From NCBI GenBank assembly GCA_903828655.1, contig CAIKMX010000022.1:1-38658 (forward strand): a stretch of 38,658 nucleotides of DNA. The letters run 5' to 3'. The notes below the pieces were generated by a model. It saw nothing but the letters and a program-made list of their open reading frames with translations, did not search any database and was not told the DNA's origin. Both the position numbers and the translations under genes were made by a program. The stretch is from an uncultured archaeon (GTDB lineage Archaea; Nanobdellota; Nanobdellia; Pacearchaeales; GW2011-AR1). Positions 1 to 8,557 of this stretch are shown one piece after another; position 1 is the stretch's first letter, and each line of letters begins with the position of its first letter.

Positions 1-741
1 ATCAAGAAGTCCATCAGTCGTGCTGGCCTTGTCAGCTATTTGATATTCCCCCCCGTAATCCTTAGAATTGGAGATTATTACAAAGTACCCTACAGAATGG
101 ACTTTATGCTTAACATGAATACTCTGCCATTTATATTTAAGGAGATGTTTAACTCCCGCCAAAGGATACGCAAATTTTCCCCATCTCTTTTTGAATTTTG
201 GACTAATCTGTTTTATTAAACTTGCATCAAATCCAACACCCAACATCATTGAAAAATACCTCCCTTCCTGCTTTGTCTTTGCATAGCCCAAATCCATTCG
301 TATTTTTTTACCAAAAGTGATTAATTCAGAGGCTTTTTTCACATTAAAAGGAATTCCAAGCTCCAAAGCTAGAACATTTGTACTTCCAAAAGGGATTATT
401 GCAAGTGTTGTTTTTGATTCACCAATTCCATTTATAACCTCATTAACTGTTCCGTCTCCTCCAGCCACAATGATTAAATCGTATTTATTTTTTGCATGCT
501 TTGCCAACTCCATTGCATGCTTTGGATATTTTGTAAATTCTACTTGCAAATCTATTTTTCCCTCGTCGCATCTCTTTTGTACTTCCTTTATTATTTCCTT
601 AACGGTTGTCTTTGACTTAGTTATACCCCCCAATCTCTTTCCTAATCTCTTAAAAGTCCATTTAAGTATCGGGGGCATCTTTCTTTTGGTTTTACCAGAC
701 ATAGGATTAACAATTAGTATTGCTTTCATATAGGGAGCCAT
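1..741 (-). CDS. Diacylglycerol kinase family lipid kinase (partial, 3' end outside window)
   Basis: Member of the DagK/YegS/sphingosine-kinase fold that phosphorylates a lipid hydroxyl with ATP at the membrane face. The visible 247 codons read as a DagK catalytic domain: an early MKAILIVNP strand, the nucleotide-binding GGDGTVNEVING loop near residue 110, then PFGSTNVLALELGIP, which matches the family P-GT-N-AR-L block. A SMMLGVGFDA segment opens the second half. The C-terminus runs off the left edge. The start at 741 (MAPYMKAIL) lies about 25 bp from a TATA-like stretch at 759-772, fitting a leaderless message; the inner ATG at 729 is the alternative and has GGTGA 13 bp upstream. It is divergent from a PAP2 phosphatase, which suggests a lipid-phosphate theme, but the substrate cannot be told. 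Confidence 0.9.
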   Translation of the reverse strand, partial: MAPYMKAILIVNPMSGKTKRKMPPILKWTFKRLGKRLGGITKSKTTVKEIIKEVQKRCDEGKIDLQVEFTKYPKHAMELAKHAKNKYDLIIVAGGDGTVNEVINGIGESKTTLAIIPFGSTNVLALELGIPFNVKKASELITFGKKIRMDLGYAKTKQEGRYFSMMLGVGFDASLIKQISPKFKKRWGKFAYPLAGVKHLLKYKWQSIHVKHKVHSVGYFVIISNSKDYGGEYQIADKASTTDGLLD

Positions 742-797
742 ATCACCACAAATGAATCTTTTTATTTATATTTATGCTGTATGAATCCATACTCCTC

Positions 798-810
798 AAT
801 TATATATACT
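798..810 (+). promoter_or_regulatory. TATA box of the PAP2/DUF1206 pair
   Basis: The stretch AATTATATATACT is centred about 27 bp before the ATG at 831. This fits archaeal TATA spacing and a leaderless mRNA. It supports 831 rather than the longer in-frame ATG at 774, which would place the TATA box inside the coding region. Confidence 0.6.
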
Positions 811-830
811 CCAAAAGGCATATACTAATT

Positions 831-1535
831 ATGAATGAAAGAGATAACTCTAGCAGCCTGCGTAGTCCAGGACTTTTGGCAAAGAAACCAATAATTGGAT
901 TTCTGATGTTTTTTATTAGTCTCATCATATTTGCAGCTTTAGCCTACAATCTAGCTAACAATGGCCCGCTAATCAAATGGGACTTATCGGTAAATGAATA
1001 TTTTCACAACTTTGCTCTGAATAGTTCTACACTCATGACGCAGATTATGGTTGCCGGCTATTATATTGGCTTAGAGGGCATCATAATTGCTGAAGTACTA
1101 TTGGGGGGATACTTCTTCTTCAAAAAATCCTGGCGTGAGTTTGCTATGAGTGGGGTGGTTTTCATTGGAGGAGGACTTCTTTTTAAGATTCTCTCCCAAA
1201 TTTTCATGCGCCCTAGACCATTTACTTTATTTGATAAATTAATTTGGGCGGGCAGTCCAAATATCCCAGGTTTTCCGAGCGGTCATGCACTAAATATAAT
1301 CCTTGTGTGTGGAATTTTGATTTATCTATTCTTTCCTAAAATTAAATCTCCAGGGAGAAAGTTTATTATGATTTTGGTTTCATTACTAGTGATACTTTAT
1401 ATCAGTTTAAGCAGACTTTATGTAGGAGACCACTATCTAACAGACATCATTGCAGGTTATGCTATTGGGATTGCCTGGTTTGGCCTTGCATGTACCTCCA
1501 TAGAATTATTATTTAAAAAATATAAAAAGGTGTAA
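831..1535 (+). CDS. PAP2-family membrane phosphatase
   Basis: Integral membrane phosphatase of the PAP2 superfamily, which removes phosphate from lipid phosphates or polyprenyl diphosphates. All three active-site motifs are present: a K-x6-RP block ending in MRPRPF, GFPSGHALN, and SRLYVGDHYLTD with the catalytic His and Asp. About six hydrophobic segments surround them. The start at 831 (MNERDNSS) gives 234 aa, normal for the family; an in-frame upstream ATG at 774 would add 19 residues with no family counterpart and overlap the TATA box. The DUF1206 gene begins one base after the stop, so the two are probably co-transcribed. Opposite to it is a DagK-family gene. The substrate (diacylglyceryl, archaetidyl or dolichyl phosphate) is not determinable. 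Confidence 0.9.
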   Translation: MNERDNSSSLRSPGLLAKKPIIGFLMFFISLIIFAALAYNLANNGPLIKWDLSVNEYFHNFALNSSTLMTQIMVAGYYIGLEGIIIAEVLLGGYFFFKKSWREFAMSGVVFIGGGLLFKILSQIFMRPRPFTLFDKLIWAGSPNIPGFPSGHALNIILVCGILIYLFFPKIKSPGRKFIMILVSLLVILYISLSRLYVGDHYLTDIIAGYAIGIAWFGLACTSIELLFKKYKKV

Positions 1536-1536
1536 A

Positions 1537-2403
1537 ATGGACCTTATAAAAACTGAAAAAAAGGTTGTAAAAGAAATCAAGAAAGAAGGTGAAATAATCG
1601 CATTTAGCAAAGCATCTGAAATTTTAGCACGCATAGGCTACGGTGCACGCGGATTGATTTATGGTATAATTGGTTTATTAGCCATAGAAGTTGCATTGGG
1701 AACTTCTGGAAGTTTACAGGATCAACAAGGAGCTATTGCCTCAATAGGACAACAGCCAGTAGGTCAGATTTTACTTGGGGCGATGTTAATCGGTTTAATT
1801 GGCTATTCTCTTTGGGGTTTGATTAGAGCTTTTTTTGATCCCCTACATAAAGGCAAGAGCAAAAAAGGTATCTTTGAAAGAATAGGATTTTTTATTAGCG
1901 CAGTAGCTTATGCAATTCTAATTCCATCAACTTACAGTTCTATTTTCGGTGCATCAAACGCCTCTCAAAATGGCGCCCAAGGTGTTCAGCTAAGAAACAT
2001 TGTCAGTACAATATTTACAATTCCTCTTGGAAAATGGATTGTAGGAATAATTGGATTGCTATTTTTAGGAACGGGAGTTTATCAAGTTTACAGGGGATTA
2101 AAGTATAATTTCGATAACCAAATTAAACCTTACGCACTAAACGCTAAACAAACAAAAGCCATTAAAACTATGGGACGTTTCGGCACTCTCGCACGGGCAG
2201 TTGTATTTGCTCTTGTAGGAATATTCTTGTTATTCGCAGCATATTCAGCTAATTCATCAAAGGCAAAAGGAATAGACGGCGTCCTATTGATTATCTTGCA
2301 ACAACCTTACGGACACTGGCTTCTTGGAATTATAGCACTCGGTCTTATTGCCTTCGGAATTTATTCTTTGTTAAGTGCGTTCTGGTTTAAGTTTCGAAGA
2401 TGA
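1537..2403 (+). CDS. DUF1206 domain membrane protein
   Basis: A 288-aa membrane protein with three internal repeats typical of DUF1206, each a pair of membrane helices. The repeats begin at LARIGYGARGLIYGIIGLLA (residue about 31), ERIGFFISAVAYAILI (about 114) and MGRFGTLARAVVFALVGIF (about 212). Repeats one and three carry the shared loop block QQPVGQILLGAMLIGLIGYS / QQPYGHWLLGIIALGLIAFG. The N-terminal 25 residues are charged and cytoplasmic. The ATG follows the PAP2 stop after one base, so it is the second gene of a two-gene unit. The biochemical role of DUF1206 is unknown to me; pairing with a PAP2 phosphatase is the only hint. Confidence 0.85.
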   Translation: MDLIKTEKKVVKEIKKEGEIIAFSKASEILARIGYGARGLIYGIIGLLAIEVALGTSGSLQDQQGAIASIGQQPVGQILLGAMLIGLIGYSLWGLIRAFFDPLHKGKSKKGIFERIGFFISAVAYAILIPSTYSSIFGASNASQNGAQGVQLRNIVSTIFTIPLGKWIVGIIGLLFLGTGVYQVYRGLKYNFDNQIKPYALNAKQTKAIKTMGRFGTLARAVVFALVGIFLLFAAYSANSSKAKGIDGVLLIILQQPYGHWLLGIIALGLIAFGIYSLLSAFWFKFRR

Positions 2404-2460
2404 AACGAGATGACTTTTTAAGATATAAATATTTAAAAATAACAATTTTATATCTTTAAG

Positions 2461-2823
2461 ATGAGTAACCCCCCATCCGATGAGGAAAGTAAGAACAATA
2501 TAAGTAGAGCAATGAGTGGCTCCAAACCTGAAATCACAATAGTTTACGAAGGCAAGAGATTAGACTTAACGGGTTTGCTAAGACTACCTTCTTCCAACCT
2601 GCCTAAATGTCAGGTCACTATACGTGATCACCCTGTACATTTTTTTGAAGGAGAAGTAATTCAACCATCTTTTATGCCCGTCGCTAGAGGAATAGGCTAT
2701 CATTATAGAAGTTGTGCTGCTTGCGCAAGTGTTGAGACGGGAAAAGAAAGTGCAGTTAGATTAGTAGATTCCGCTTATGCAACCGCACAATGCTTTCTAC
2801 CTAACGGAGATGTAATCCTTTAA
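2461..2823 (+). CDS. Hypothetical 120-aa protein
   Basis: I do not recognise a family. The protein is soluble-looking, with a polar N-terminus followed by alternating beta-like segments (EITIVYEGKRLDLTG, CQVTIRDHPVHFFEGEV) and a SCAACAS cysteine pair near residue 95. The CxxC-like spacing could bind metal, but only one pair plus isolated Cys residues are seen. A TATA-like run at about 2423-2438 lies roughly 30 bp before the ATG, and no Shine-Dalgarno is seen, so it probably has its own leaderless promoter. It ends 5 bp from the convergent PAP2 gene. Confidence 0.6.
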   Translation: MSNPPSDEESKNNISRAMSGSKPEITIVYEGKRLDLTGLLRLPSSNLPKCQVTIRDHPVHFFEGEVIQPSFMPVARGIGYHYRSCAACASVETGKESAVRLVDSAYATAQCFLPNGDVIL

Positions 2824-2828
2824 AATCT

Positions 2829-3674
2829 TCACTTCTTCGCCACACCAGGAACAATTGCCTTAGCAGTTTCCACCACGGCCTTAGGCACAATAGGCTTTGC
2901 TTCCTTTGTCTCAACCTTTACCGCTTTCTTTAATCCAGGTATAGCTCTCTCAACAAGTACTAACAACATAAACCAGAACAAACCTAAAGACATTCCAGCC
3001 ATAACATCGCTGAACCAATGAACGTGAAGTACTAATCGACTAATTCCAACCAATATGAAGAATACTGAAGCAAAGTAAATTAAAACATATCTTGCGATTC
3101 TATTTTTAAAATCATCTTTAAATGAGTAAATAAGCAAAGAAACAAAGACTATCGCAGTAATTGCATGCCCGCTAGGAAAACTAAAACCCGTTTCTATTAG
3201 ATTTTCTGGTCTTGCACGCTGAACAAGGCCCTTGATTACTACCTGTAATACTGTCGCTCCGCCAAGCGCTACAGCAGAGATTAGGGCATAACGCCATCTC
3301 TTCCTTAAACTCAATGCACCTACAACAACAATAAAGAATATCGAAACAAGAACGCCCCCGCCAAAGTTAGTAATAAACGAAGCAATACTTGTAATAAAAG
3401 GAGAATAAACAAAACCATTAACCCACAAGTCAACCTTCAGAATAGATCCAGAATAAAGATATCCCTCAAACATTTTAGTAAAGATATACAACGAAATAAT
3501 ACTCACAATAGGTATGCTAACGTGTTGATAGTGAAATTCCTTGCCAGGTTTTTTAACATAAGGATAAGCATACACCCCTAAAACAACAGCAACAACTAGA
3601 AGAAAGATAAGCCAAACTATCCAATGGCTCAATACAGGCAGAAAAATATTCATAAAATCATTTACATTTAACAT
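2829..3674 (-). CDS. PAP2-family membrane phosphatase (second paralogue)
   Basis: A 281-aa membrane protein with six or more hydrophobic segments and a complete PAP2 active site: KGLVQRARPEN (K-x6-RP), FSFPSGHAIT, and SRLVLHVHWFSD with His and Asp in register. It is longer than the 831-1535 paralogue because of an extra N-terminal membrane helix and a basic, Ala/Val/Pro-rich C-terminal tail of about 40 residues. It is expected to act as a lipid or polyprenyl (pyro)phosphate phosphatase. A TATA-like GTATTTAATTA at 3694-3704 sits 25 bp before the start, suggesting a leaderless single-gene transcript. Substrate unknown. Confidence 0.9.
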   Translation of the reverse strand: MLNVNDFMNIFLPVLSHWIVWLIFLLVVAVVLGVYAYPYVKKPGKEFHYQHVSIPIVSIISLYIFTKMFEGYLYSGSILKVDLWVNGFVYSPFITSIASFITNFGGGVLVSIFFIVVVGALSLRKRWRYALISAVALGGATVLQVVIKGLVQRARPENLIETGFSFPSGHAITAIVFVSLLIYSFKDDFKNRIARYVLIYFASVFFILVGISRLVLHVHWFSDVMAGMSLGLFWFMLLVLVERAIPGLKKAVKVETKEAKPIVPKAVVETAKAIVPGVAKK

Positions 3675-3817
3675 AGAAGGATAAAGTTAAGGGAGTATTT
3701 AATTATGTTCTTTTTTTAAAACAAAGCCTCCAGAGACAATAATTAAATAGAATAATTAACCAGGTTTCATCAAGCCATAGTAGTAAACTATTTAAATATC
3801 AAATTCTTACATAAATT

Positions 3818-4303
3818 ATGAAAGAGGCTAATATTTTAGTCTTGCTTCTGATTTTGATTTTAATACCCGTCGGTCTAGCCCAACAGAATGGTACAATGAC
3901 TGTAAAAGTTAATGTTACCGGCTTGACTACCGAAGAAGACACCATAAGTATTGAAGTTCCAGATTCTGTATCTCTCAAAAATGTAATGGAAGGAGAAAAA
4001 ACAGACAATGTTAATGTTCATCTAAACAATACAGGCAGTATAGCTATAACAATAACTCCTCAACTAAGTGACCCCGAAGACATACTTTTCCAAAATATCT
4101 ATTTCAAAAACACAGACACCATTAGTACTCAGCCTCAAAGAATAGGGAATTATAGCCTTAACATTGCAAGGCCTTCAATCATCGGGACCAAAAAAGAAGG
4201 ACACTGTTGGATGGGATTAGATTTAACAAACTTCACAGGAAAAATTTCAGGAACACAAGAAAGACAAACAGATATTTTATTCATCGCATTACCTCAAAGT
4301 TAA
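3818..4303 (+). CDS. Exported beta-rich hypothetical protein
   Basis: The N-terminus is a signal peptide (hydrophobic core LVLLLILILIPVGLA, then AQQ), so the protein is secreted or surface-held. The remaining ~140 residues are beta-rich and carry several N-x-S/T sequons (NGT, NVT, NNT, NFT) typical of archaeal exported glycoproteins. There is no C-terminal membrane anchor. I recognise no family; the layout (NVNVHLNNTGSIAITITPQL) resembles an immunoglobulin-like sandwich. It is 3 bp from the next gene, another exported protein, and the two likely form an operon. A TATA box (ACTATTTAAATATC, 3787-3800) lies about 24 bp before the ATG. Confidence 0.65.
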   Translation: MKEANILVLLLILILIPVGLAQQNGTMTVKVNVTGLTTEEDTISIEVPDSVSLKNVMEGEKTDNVNVHLNNTGSIAITITPQLSDPEDILFQNIYFKNTDTISTQPQRIGNYSLNIARPSIIGTKKEGHCWMGLDLTNFTGKISGTQERQTDILFIALPQS

Positions 4304-4306
4304 CAA

Positions 4307-4903
4307 ATGAAAAAACTATCAATAATAGTTACAATAATCTTAACGATACTATTTATCCCTACATTTTCAACCGCACTAAAAGTTTCTATTTCTCCAGCAC
4401 ACCTATACTTTTCAGGAGACACAGATAAAATACTCTGCAAAGAGCTAACGGTTTTATCAGACACCAAGATAACCCTGACTGGAGAAGATAAATGGTCCAC
4501 AAACAAAAGCGGAGGAAAATTATCAGAATACGCATTGAATTCAGAACAACTAAAAATTAAAACATCCTACTCAAACAAGATAATCATCAACACTGAGAAA
4601 ACAACAGAAATCTGTATAAACGCTACAAACTCCGGGAACTATTACGGCGTAATATTATACAAATCTCCAGAAAACTCTGTAGGAATAGGAGTTCTTATTG
4701 AAGCAAACATCTCCGGAGAAAATAATAAACTCCAATCAAACCCTCTAAATTCAATAGCCCTAACCGGATTTGTTACTAATGAAAACAATCAATCTCAAAA
4801 AAGTCCTATTAGTATTTTAATTCTTTTGTTAATGGTTGTTCTAGTTATACTATGTCTAATGCTATCGAGAAAGATAAGAAATAAACGCGAAGAAATATGT
4901 TAA
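4307..4903 (+). CDS. Exported, C-terminally membrane-anchored hypothetical protein
   Basis: 198 aa: signal peptide in the first 22 residues (hydrophobic IIVTIILTILFIPTF), an extracellular beta-rich region with several sequons (NKS, NAT, NIS), and a C-terminal membrane helix (about residues 166-187) followed by a basic cytoplasmic tail. The topology is a type-I surface protein. The region LKVSISPAHLYFSGDTDKIL resembles the start of the Ig-like/WxL-type domains seen in prokaryotic surface proteins, but I would not assign a family. It follows the preceding exported protein by 3 bp, so the two may form a soluble/anchored pair. Dispersed element copy A lies directly downstream. Confidence 0.65.
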   Translation: MKKLSIIVTIILTILFIPTFSTALKVSISPAHLYFSGDTDKILCKELTVLSDTKITLTGEDKWSTNKSGGKLSEYALNSEQLKIKTSYSNKIIINTEKTTEICINATNSGNYYGVILYKSPENSVGIGVLIEANISGENNKLQSNPLNSIALTGFVTNENNQSQKSPISILILLLMVVLVILCLMLSRKIRNKREEIC

Positions 4904-4923
4904 AATTAAAAGAAAAAATAACT

Positions 4924-5012
4924 GCTCCTACAACAACAACGCCTCCACAAGAGATACCTAACGTTCGCTCGCTTTTTAGTAACTGCATTTCATCAACGCA
5001 GGGTTCAAAATT
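4924..5012 (+). repeat. Dispersed intergenic element, copy A
   Basis: This convergent spacer carries GCTCCTACAACAAC, CGCCTCCACAAGAG and TACCTAAC (4955-4962), matching the left half of the elements at 7.2 and 27.4 kb. The right half is degenerate (GCTCGCTTTTTAGTAAC, then CAGGGTTCAAAATTATT). The following bases 5005-5040 (ATTTATATGTAAAATGCTTAAAAAC, read in parts) resemble the TATA-bearing linker between the two tandem copies at 27.34 kb. Confidence 0.55.
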
Positions 5013-5044
5013 ATTTATATGTAAAATGCTTAAAAACAAAAACA

Positions 5045-5115
5045 TGGACCTATCGGGAATCGAACCCGACTCTCACGACTGCCAGTCGTGCATATTGCCA
5101 CTGTACTATAGGCCC
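5045..5115 (-). tRNA. tRNA-Ala (anticodon GGC)
   Basis: A 71-nt cloverleaf can be folded by eye. Acceptor GGGCCTA pairs with TAGGTCC and includes the G3-U70 wobble that is the alanine identity element; the discriminator is A. D-arm has GG at 18-19. The anticodon stem is CACGA/TCGTG with loop CTGGCAG, giving GGC. T-arm is TCGGG-TTCGATT-CCCGA. No intron and no encoded CCA. A TATA-like box lies at 5128-5140 and is shared with the divergent 88-aa gene. Confidence 0.93.
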
Positions 5116-5127
5116 CAATCACAACAA

Positions 5128-5140
5128 TTCTTATAAATCC
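5128..5140. promoter_or_regulatory. Near-symmetric TATA box between tRNA-Ala and an 88-aa gene
   Basis: TTCTTATAAATCC reads as a TATA box on both strands. Its centre is 25 bp from the ATG at 5159 (leaderless spacing) and 19 bp from the tRNA 5' end at 5115, somewhat short for the tRNA. It may serve both directions. Confidence 0.45.
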
Positions 5141-5158
5141 GCATTCATAAAGATTTTC

Positions 5159-5425
5159 ATGCCACTAAGCCTTTCACAAAGAGTAAAACAAAAGTTATTC
5201 AGAAGATTATACACCCCTGCAGGAAATGAAATTGTGACAGTGCGCACAGATACTATAGCCACAAGTGGTGGAAGCTATATTGAAGAGAAGCTGGTTGTAG
5301 AAAGTACAGGAGAAGTAGTCTACTGGGCAAAAGTATCTAAAAGAGACAAAAAGGTTTTGGTTGATAAAAAAAGTTCTAGATACGATGAATATATGAGATT
5401 TAATGGCAGAGAATCACATAGATGA
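5159..5425 (+). CDS. Hypothetical 88-aa protein
   Basis: No family recognised. The protein is small, basic and soluble, with predicted beta strands (EIVTVRTDTIATSGGSYIEE, KLVVESTGEVVYWAKVSK) and a basic C-terminus. The ATG lies 25 bp after the TATA box, without a Shine-Dalgarno, so the message is probably leaderless. Its stop abuts the stop of argS (5426) on the other strand. Confidence 0.6.
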   Translation: MPLSLSQRVKQKLFRRLYTPAGNEIVTVRTDTIATSGGSYIEEKLVVESTGEVVYWAKVSKRDKKVLVDKKSSRYDEYMRFNGRESHR

Positions 5426-7129
5426 CTACATCTCTTCAAGCACGTCAATTCCCAACAGATATAAACCTTTCTTTATCGTTAACCTAAAAGCATCAACAAG
5501 TTTTAATCTAAAGGCCTGTTCATCACTTCCAATAACCGGGCACGCATGATAAAACTCATTAAACAATCCAGAAAGCTCATAACAATAGTTCGCAATTAAA
5601 TTAGGTGCTAATTCCTTACAAGATTTTTCAACAATCTCTGAAAAATCAGCTATTTTCTTAAGCAATCTAACTTCCTCTTGCTTCAAATCAATTATCTTTA
5701 ATTTTTCGCTCTTAGCCTTAACTTTTCTTATAATTGAACTTGCACGAGCATAACTGTACAACAAATAGGGCCCGGTGTCTCCTTCAAACTGCAATGCATT
5801 TGACTTATCAAAGACAATAACTCTATTTGGATCCTGTTTCAAGAAAGAATATTTTATTGCAGCAATAGCAACAACCAATGCCCTTCTTTCTAATTCTTTC
5901 ACCCCCAGAGTATTATCTCTCTTCTTTATCTCCTCTTTTATTGCATCAACAACTTCCTTAATAAAATCAGAATAAAGTATATTATCTCCCGTTCTTGAAG
6001 ACATCTTTCCTGTTGGCAGTCTAACCATCCCAAAGGTCAAGAATCCATAATCTTTAGCATTTTTAACTTTCATTAGCTCAAGAGTTTTAGAAAGCTGTTG
6101 AAAATGCAACTTCTGCTCATCCGCAACAAGAACCAAATATCTATTAGAAGGAAATTCATCAAATTTTTTCTCAGCCAAGGCGATATCCTTAGCAGAATAC
6201 AAAACCGTTCCATCTTTTCTCAATAAAACCCACACACTCAAACCATAATCTTTCAAATCAATAATGGTTGCACCATCATCAACAACAGCTATCTTTTTCT
6301 TAACTAAATCCTGAGCAACTTTCTTTGCATCAATTTCAACCTCACTCTCAAAGAAATGAATATCAAAATGAGTATTCAATTCTCTATAAATTTTCTCCCA
6401 AGATTTAATAGAAAGCTGTCTTGTCTTTTTCCAAAGTTCATTTATCTCTTTATCGGACTTAGTTTCTATCTTCCTGTTTATTTCGTTAACTTCTTCCTGA
6501 AGTTTGCCTGATTCACCATTTTCCTCCTCGTCCTTTGCAAGTCTTTTAACCGCATCAACATAAATTCCAGCAATCCAAGATTCATCATCTTTCAATCCCT
6601 CTTTTTTATGGAACTTCTGGTAGCACCATATCCACTTTGCAATATGCATTCCCGTATCCCCGCTGTAATTAGCACGAACAACTTTATCCCCATTAAACTC
6701 AAATATTCTAGATAAGCTCTCACCAATAGCGGTCCCTCTTATATGCCCCACATGAAACGCTTTGTGTGTGTTAGGCTGTGAAAACTCAATCATAACCTTC
6801 TTTCCAGTTTTCTTCCTCTCTTTCAATAGAGCATCAAGATTCTTTAAAACACCATCAGCAATAGATTTTTTATCAACAAAGAAATTAACATAACCTCCCT
6901 TAGCATCCACATTAGACACAACTCCAAGCTTCTTCTTCCTTACCCTCTCAGCAAGATCTTCCGCAATAGCAAGAGGGTTTTTCTTTTCAATTTTAGCAAG
7001 AGAAAAGCACGGAAATGCAAAATCCCCCATCGCATCATTAGGTGGAATTTCAACTAGCCTTTCAATCTCTTCTTTTGTAACTTTACCTTTCAACTCTCCT
7101 GCAAGAAGAGAAACAATTTCCGATTTCAT
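5426..7129 (-). CDS. argS: Arginyl-tRNA synthetase
   Basis: Class I aminoacyl-tRNA synthetase charging tRNA-Arg. The 567-aa length is normal. In order: an N-terminal Add1-type domain (NDAMGDFAFPCFSLAK, residues 31-46), the HIGH signature as HVGH at 126-129 within HKAFHVGHIRG, the Rossmann catalytic core, a KMSK counterpart GKMSSRTGDN near residue 373, and the C-terminal DALR anticodon-binding domain with QFEGDTGPYLLYSYAR. TATA-like ACATTATAAAGTT at 7149-7161 is 26 bp before the ATG, giving a leaderless message. It is monocistronic as far as can be seen: TspO upstream is separated by 200 bp holding dispersed element B. Confidence 0.97.
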   Translation of the reverse strand: MKSEIVSLLAGELKGKVTKEEIERLVEIPPNDAMGDFAFPCFSLAKIEKKNPLAIAEDLAERVRKKKLGVVSNVDAKGGYVNFFVDKKSIADGVLKNLDALLKERKKTGKKVMIEFSQPNTHKAFHVGHIRGTAIGESLSRIFEFNGDKVVRANYSGDTGMHIAKWIWCYQKFHKKEGLKDDESWIAGIYVDAVKRLAKDEEENGESGKLQEEVNEINRKIETKSDKEINELWKKTRQLSIKSWEKIYRELNTHFDIHFFESEVEIDAKKVAQDLVKKKIAVVDDGATIIDLKDYGLSVWVLLRKDGTVLYSAKDIALAEKKFDEFPSNRYLVLVADEQKLHFQQLSKTLELMKVKNAKDYGFLTFGMVRLPTGKMSSRTGDNILYSDFIKEVVDAIKEEIKKRDNTLGVKELERRALVVAIAAIKYSFLKQDPNRVIVFDKSNALQFEGDTGPYLLYSYARASSIIRKVKAKSEKLKIIDLKQEEVRLLKKIADFSEIVEKSCKELAPNLIANYCYELSGLFNEFYHACPVIGSDEQAFRLKLVDAFRLTIKKGLYLLGIDVLEEM

Positions 7130-7216
7130 AAATCACAAAGCCAGGCATACATTATAAAGTTTATGTTGTGAAAAGTATTTTACGTATAAAAATAAAACTT
7201 AGCCAAAACATAAAAA

Positions 7217-7323
7217 TTGGTCCTAACAACATGATTCCTCCACAAATGTTAACAAATAGGTAACATCATAATCCGTTGACACACTTGTTAGAAGCAGTTA
7301 CAAAAGTAATGGCAACTCAAATT
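7217..7323 (+). repeat. Dispersed intergenic element, copy B (possible ncRNA)
   Basis: Contains TTGGTCCTAACAAC, ATTCCTCCACAAA (7233-7245), ATAGGTAA (7256-7263), ATCCGTTGACACACTTG (7271-7287) and GGCAACTCAAATT (7311-7323) in the same order as the 27.4-kb copy. TCCTAACAA near the start can pair with TTGTTAGAA (7285-7293), 8 of 9 bases. A TATA-like CGTATAAAAATAAA at 7183-7196 lies about 28 bp before 7217, so the element may start a transcript. Confidence 0.6.
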
Positions 7324-7330
7324 ATTAGAA

Positions 7331-7831
7331 TTAAGGGTTTAGGACAACAATCGCATAATTCAAAACTGTAGCCGCACTAACCCAAAGAATATACAACAAA
7401 AGATATCCGGTAGTCCCTCTATCAACCTTTCTAAAATAAATCAAAGTCAAAAGAATTGCAACCCACAAAACTACGATTTCTATAAGAGCGTATGCAGAAC
7501 TATGTAATGTAAAAAACAGCAGGCTCCAAATCATATTCAAAACAAGCTGGACTGCAAACATCCACAAAGCAATAGTTCTCGCCTTACTTTTCTTAGCGAT
7601 ATAAACAAAATACAAAGCAATACCCATTAAAACAAATAAAGTAGTCCAAACAACAGGAAAAACTTGTGCGGGAGGAGTAAAGCTTGGCTTATTCAAACCA
7701 GCATACCATGTGGGGATATTACTCGAAGTAAAAATACTTCCAATAAACCCTGCAATCAAAGGAATAGCAATACAAATCACTAAAGTCAAAAATCTAAATT
7801 TCTTAACATCCTTTCTCACACCCTTTTTCAT
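7331..7831 (-). CDS. TspO/MBR family protein
   Basis: Five-helix membrane protein of the TspO/peripheral benzodiazepine receptor family, which binds tetrapyrroles or other hydrophobic ligands. Diagnostic blocks: WYAGLNKPSFTPPAQVFPVV, then WTTLFVLMGIALYF, VQLVLNMIWSLLFF and YILWVSAATVLNY. The 166-aa length fits (family about 150-170), with a ~12-residue basic N-terminal extension. The tryptophans W, WT and W of the membrane helices are retained. TATA box at 7851-7862 is 26 bp before the ATG (leaderless). No heme-biosynthesis gene is nearby, so the ligand is open. Confidence 0.92.
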   Translation of the reverse strand: MKKGVRKDVKKFRFLTLVICIAIPLIAGFIGSIFTSSNIPTWYAGLNKPSFTPPAQVFPVVWTTLFVLMGIALYFVYIAKKSKARTIALWMFAVQLVLNMIWSLLFFTLHSSAYALIEIVVLWVAILLTLIYFRKVDRGTTGYLLLYILWVSAATVLNYAIVVLNP

Positions 7832-7904
7832 AATTAATTAAAGAATTTATAGTTTATAAATATTTTTGAAGAAAAACAAAATAAAACTTCAAGAAATCTT
7901 AGAG

Positions 7905-8510
7905 TTATTCTCTAGGAACAAGGTATCCACGATCAACCTTTAAATCACCCTTAACTTCTCCTTTTCCAGTCCAAATATGGAGCCTTTCAGACTGCCTATC
8001 TGCAGGCCTAAACCTTGCATTAGAATTAATATGGCTATAATCAAAAACAACTGGCTGAAATCTAAAAGAAACAATTGCTTGTTCCAATCTTTCTGAACTC
8101 GGTTGATAGTATTGCAAAACCTGTCTTCTTGAACCCAACAATATTTCTTCTGGTCTGAATAGAATCATCTGATGCATCTGTTGGTCAGTATAACCCTTTA
8201 AGCTTAATCCCTTACTTTTTTTAAAATAATTTCTTTCAGCTGCATTTCTAAAGAAGGTGATTCCATCCTTTAAAAGAATAAAAACTGCATCGGGTCTTTG
8301 AGAAGAAGCTGATGAACAGATACGATCCATACTTGGCTGAGGATATGGTTGATCAACCATCACCACAATTCCTTTTTCTCCCACTAAAACAAAACTAGTT
8401 TCAATTCCCGGCAAAACCTCTTTCTTTAAAGGTTTAACATTATCCGAAGAAGATTTTAATTTCTCATAGACATAATCCAGCATTTCTTGCCTTTGTTTTT
8501 TGGAAGTCAT
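7905..8510 (-). CDS. Hypothetical 201-aa protein
   Basis: No family recognised. A helical N-terminus (TSKKQRQEMLDYVYEKLK) precedes an alternating beta region with FVLVGEKGIVVMVDQPYP and DAVFILLKDGITFFRNA. The hydrophobic strand ending in a charged turn loosely recalls nuclease-like or DUF4143-type cores, but no catalytic signature is visible. The C-terminal half is rich in Arg, Gln and Ser. A TATA-like stretch about 25 bp before the start suggests an independent leaderless transcript. It is followed by TspO 73 bp downstream on the same strand. Confidence 0.6.
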   Translation of the reverse strand: MTSKKQRQEMLDYVYEKLKSSSDNVKPLKKEVLPGIETSFVLVGEKGIVVMVDQPYPQPSMDRICSSASSQRPDAVFILLKDGITFFRNAAERNYFKKSKGLSLKGYTDQQMHQMILFRPEEILLGSRRQVLQYYQPSSERLEQAIVSFRFQPVVFDYSHINSNARFRPADRQSERLHIWTGKGEVKGDLKVDRGYLVPRE

Positions 8511-8557
8511 TTTATCACAATTATAGAATAAAAATATAGTTTTTAAGGATTAGTATA

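Noticed and set aside
317-733. Plus-strand reading frame of 138 codons
   Set aside because: It is the antisense of a clear DagK-family gene.
774-830. Extended N-terminus of the first PAP2 gene
   Set aside because: It would contain the TATA box at leaderless distance from the later ATG at 831.
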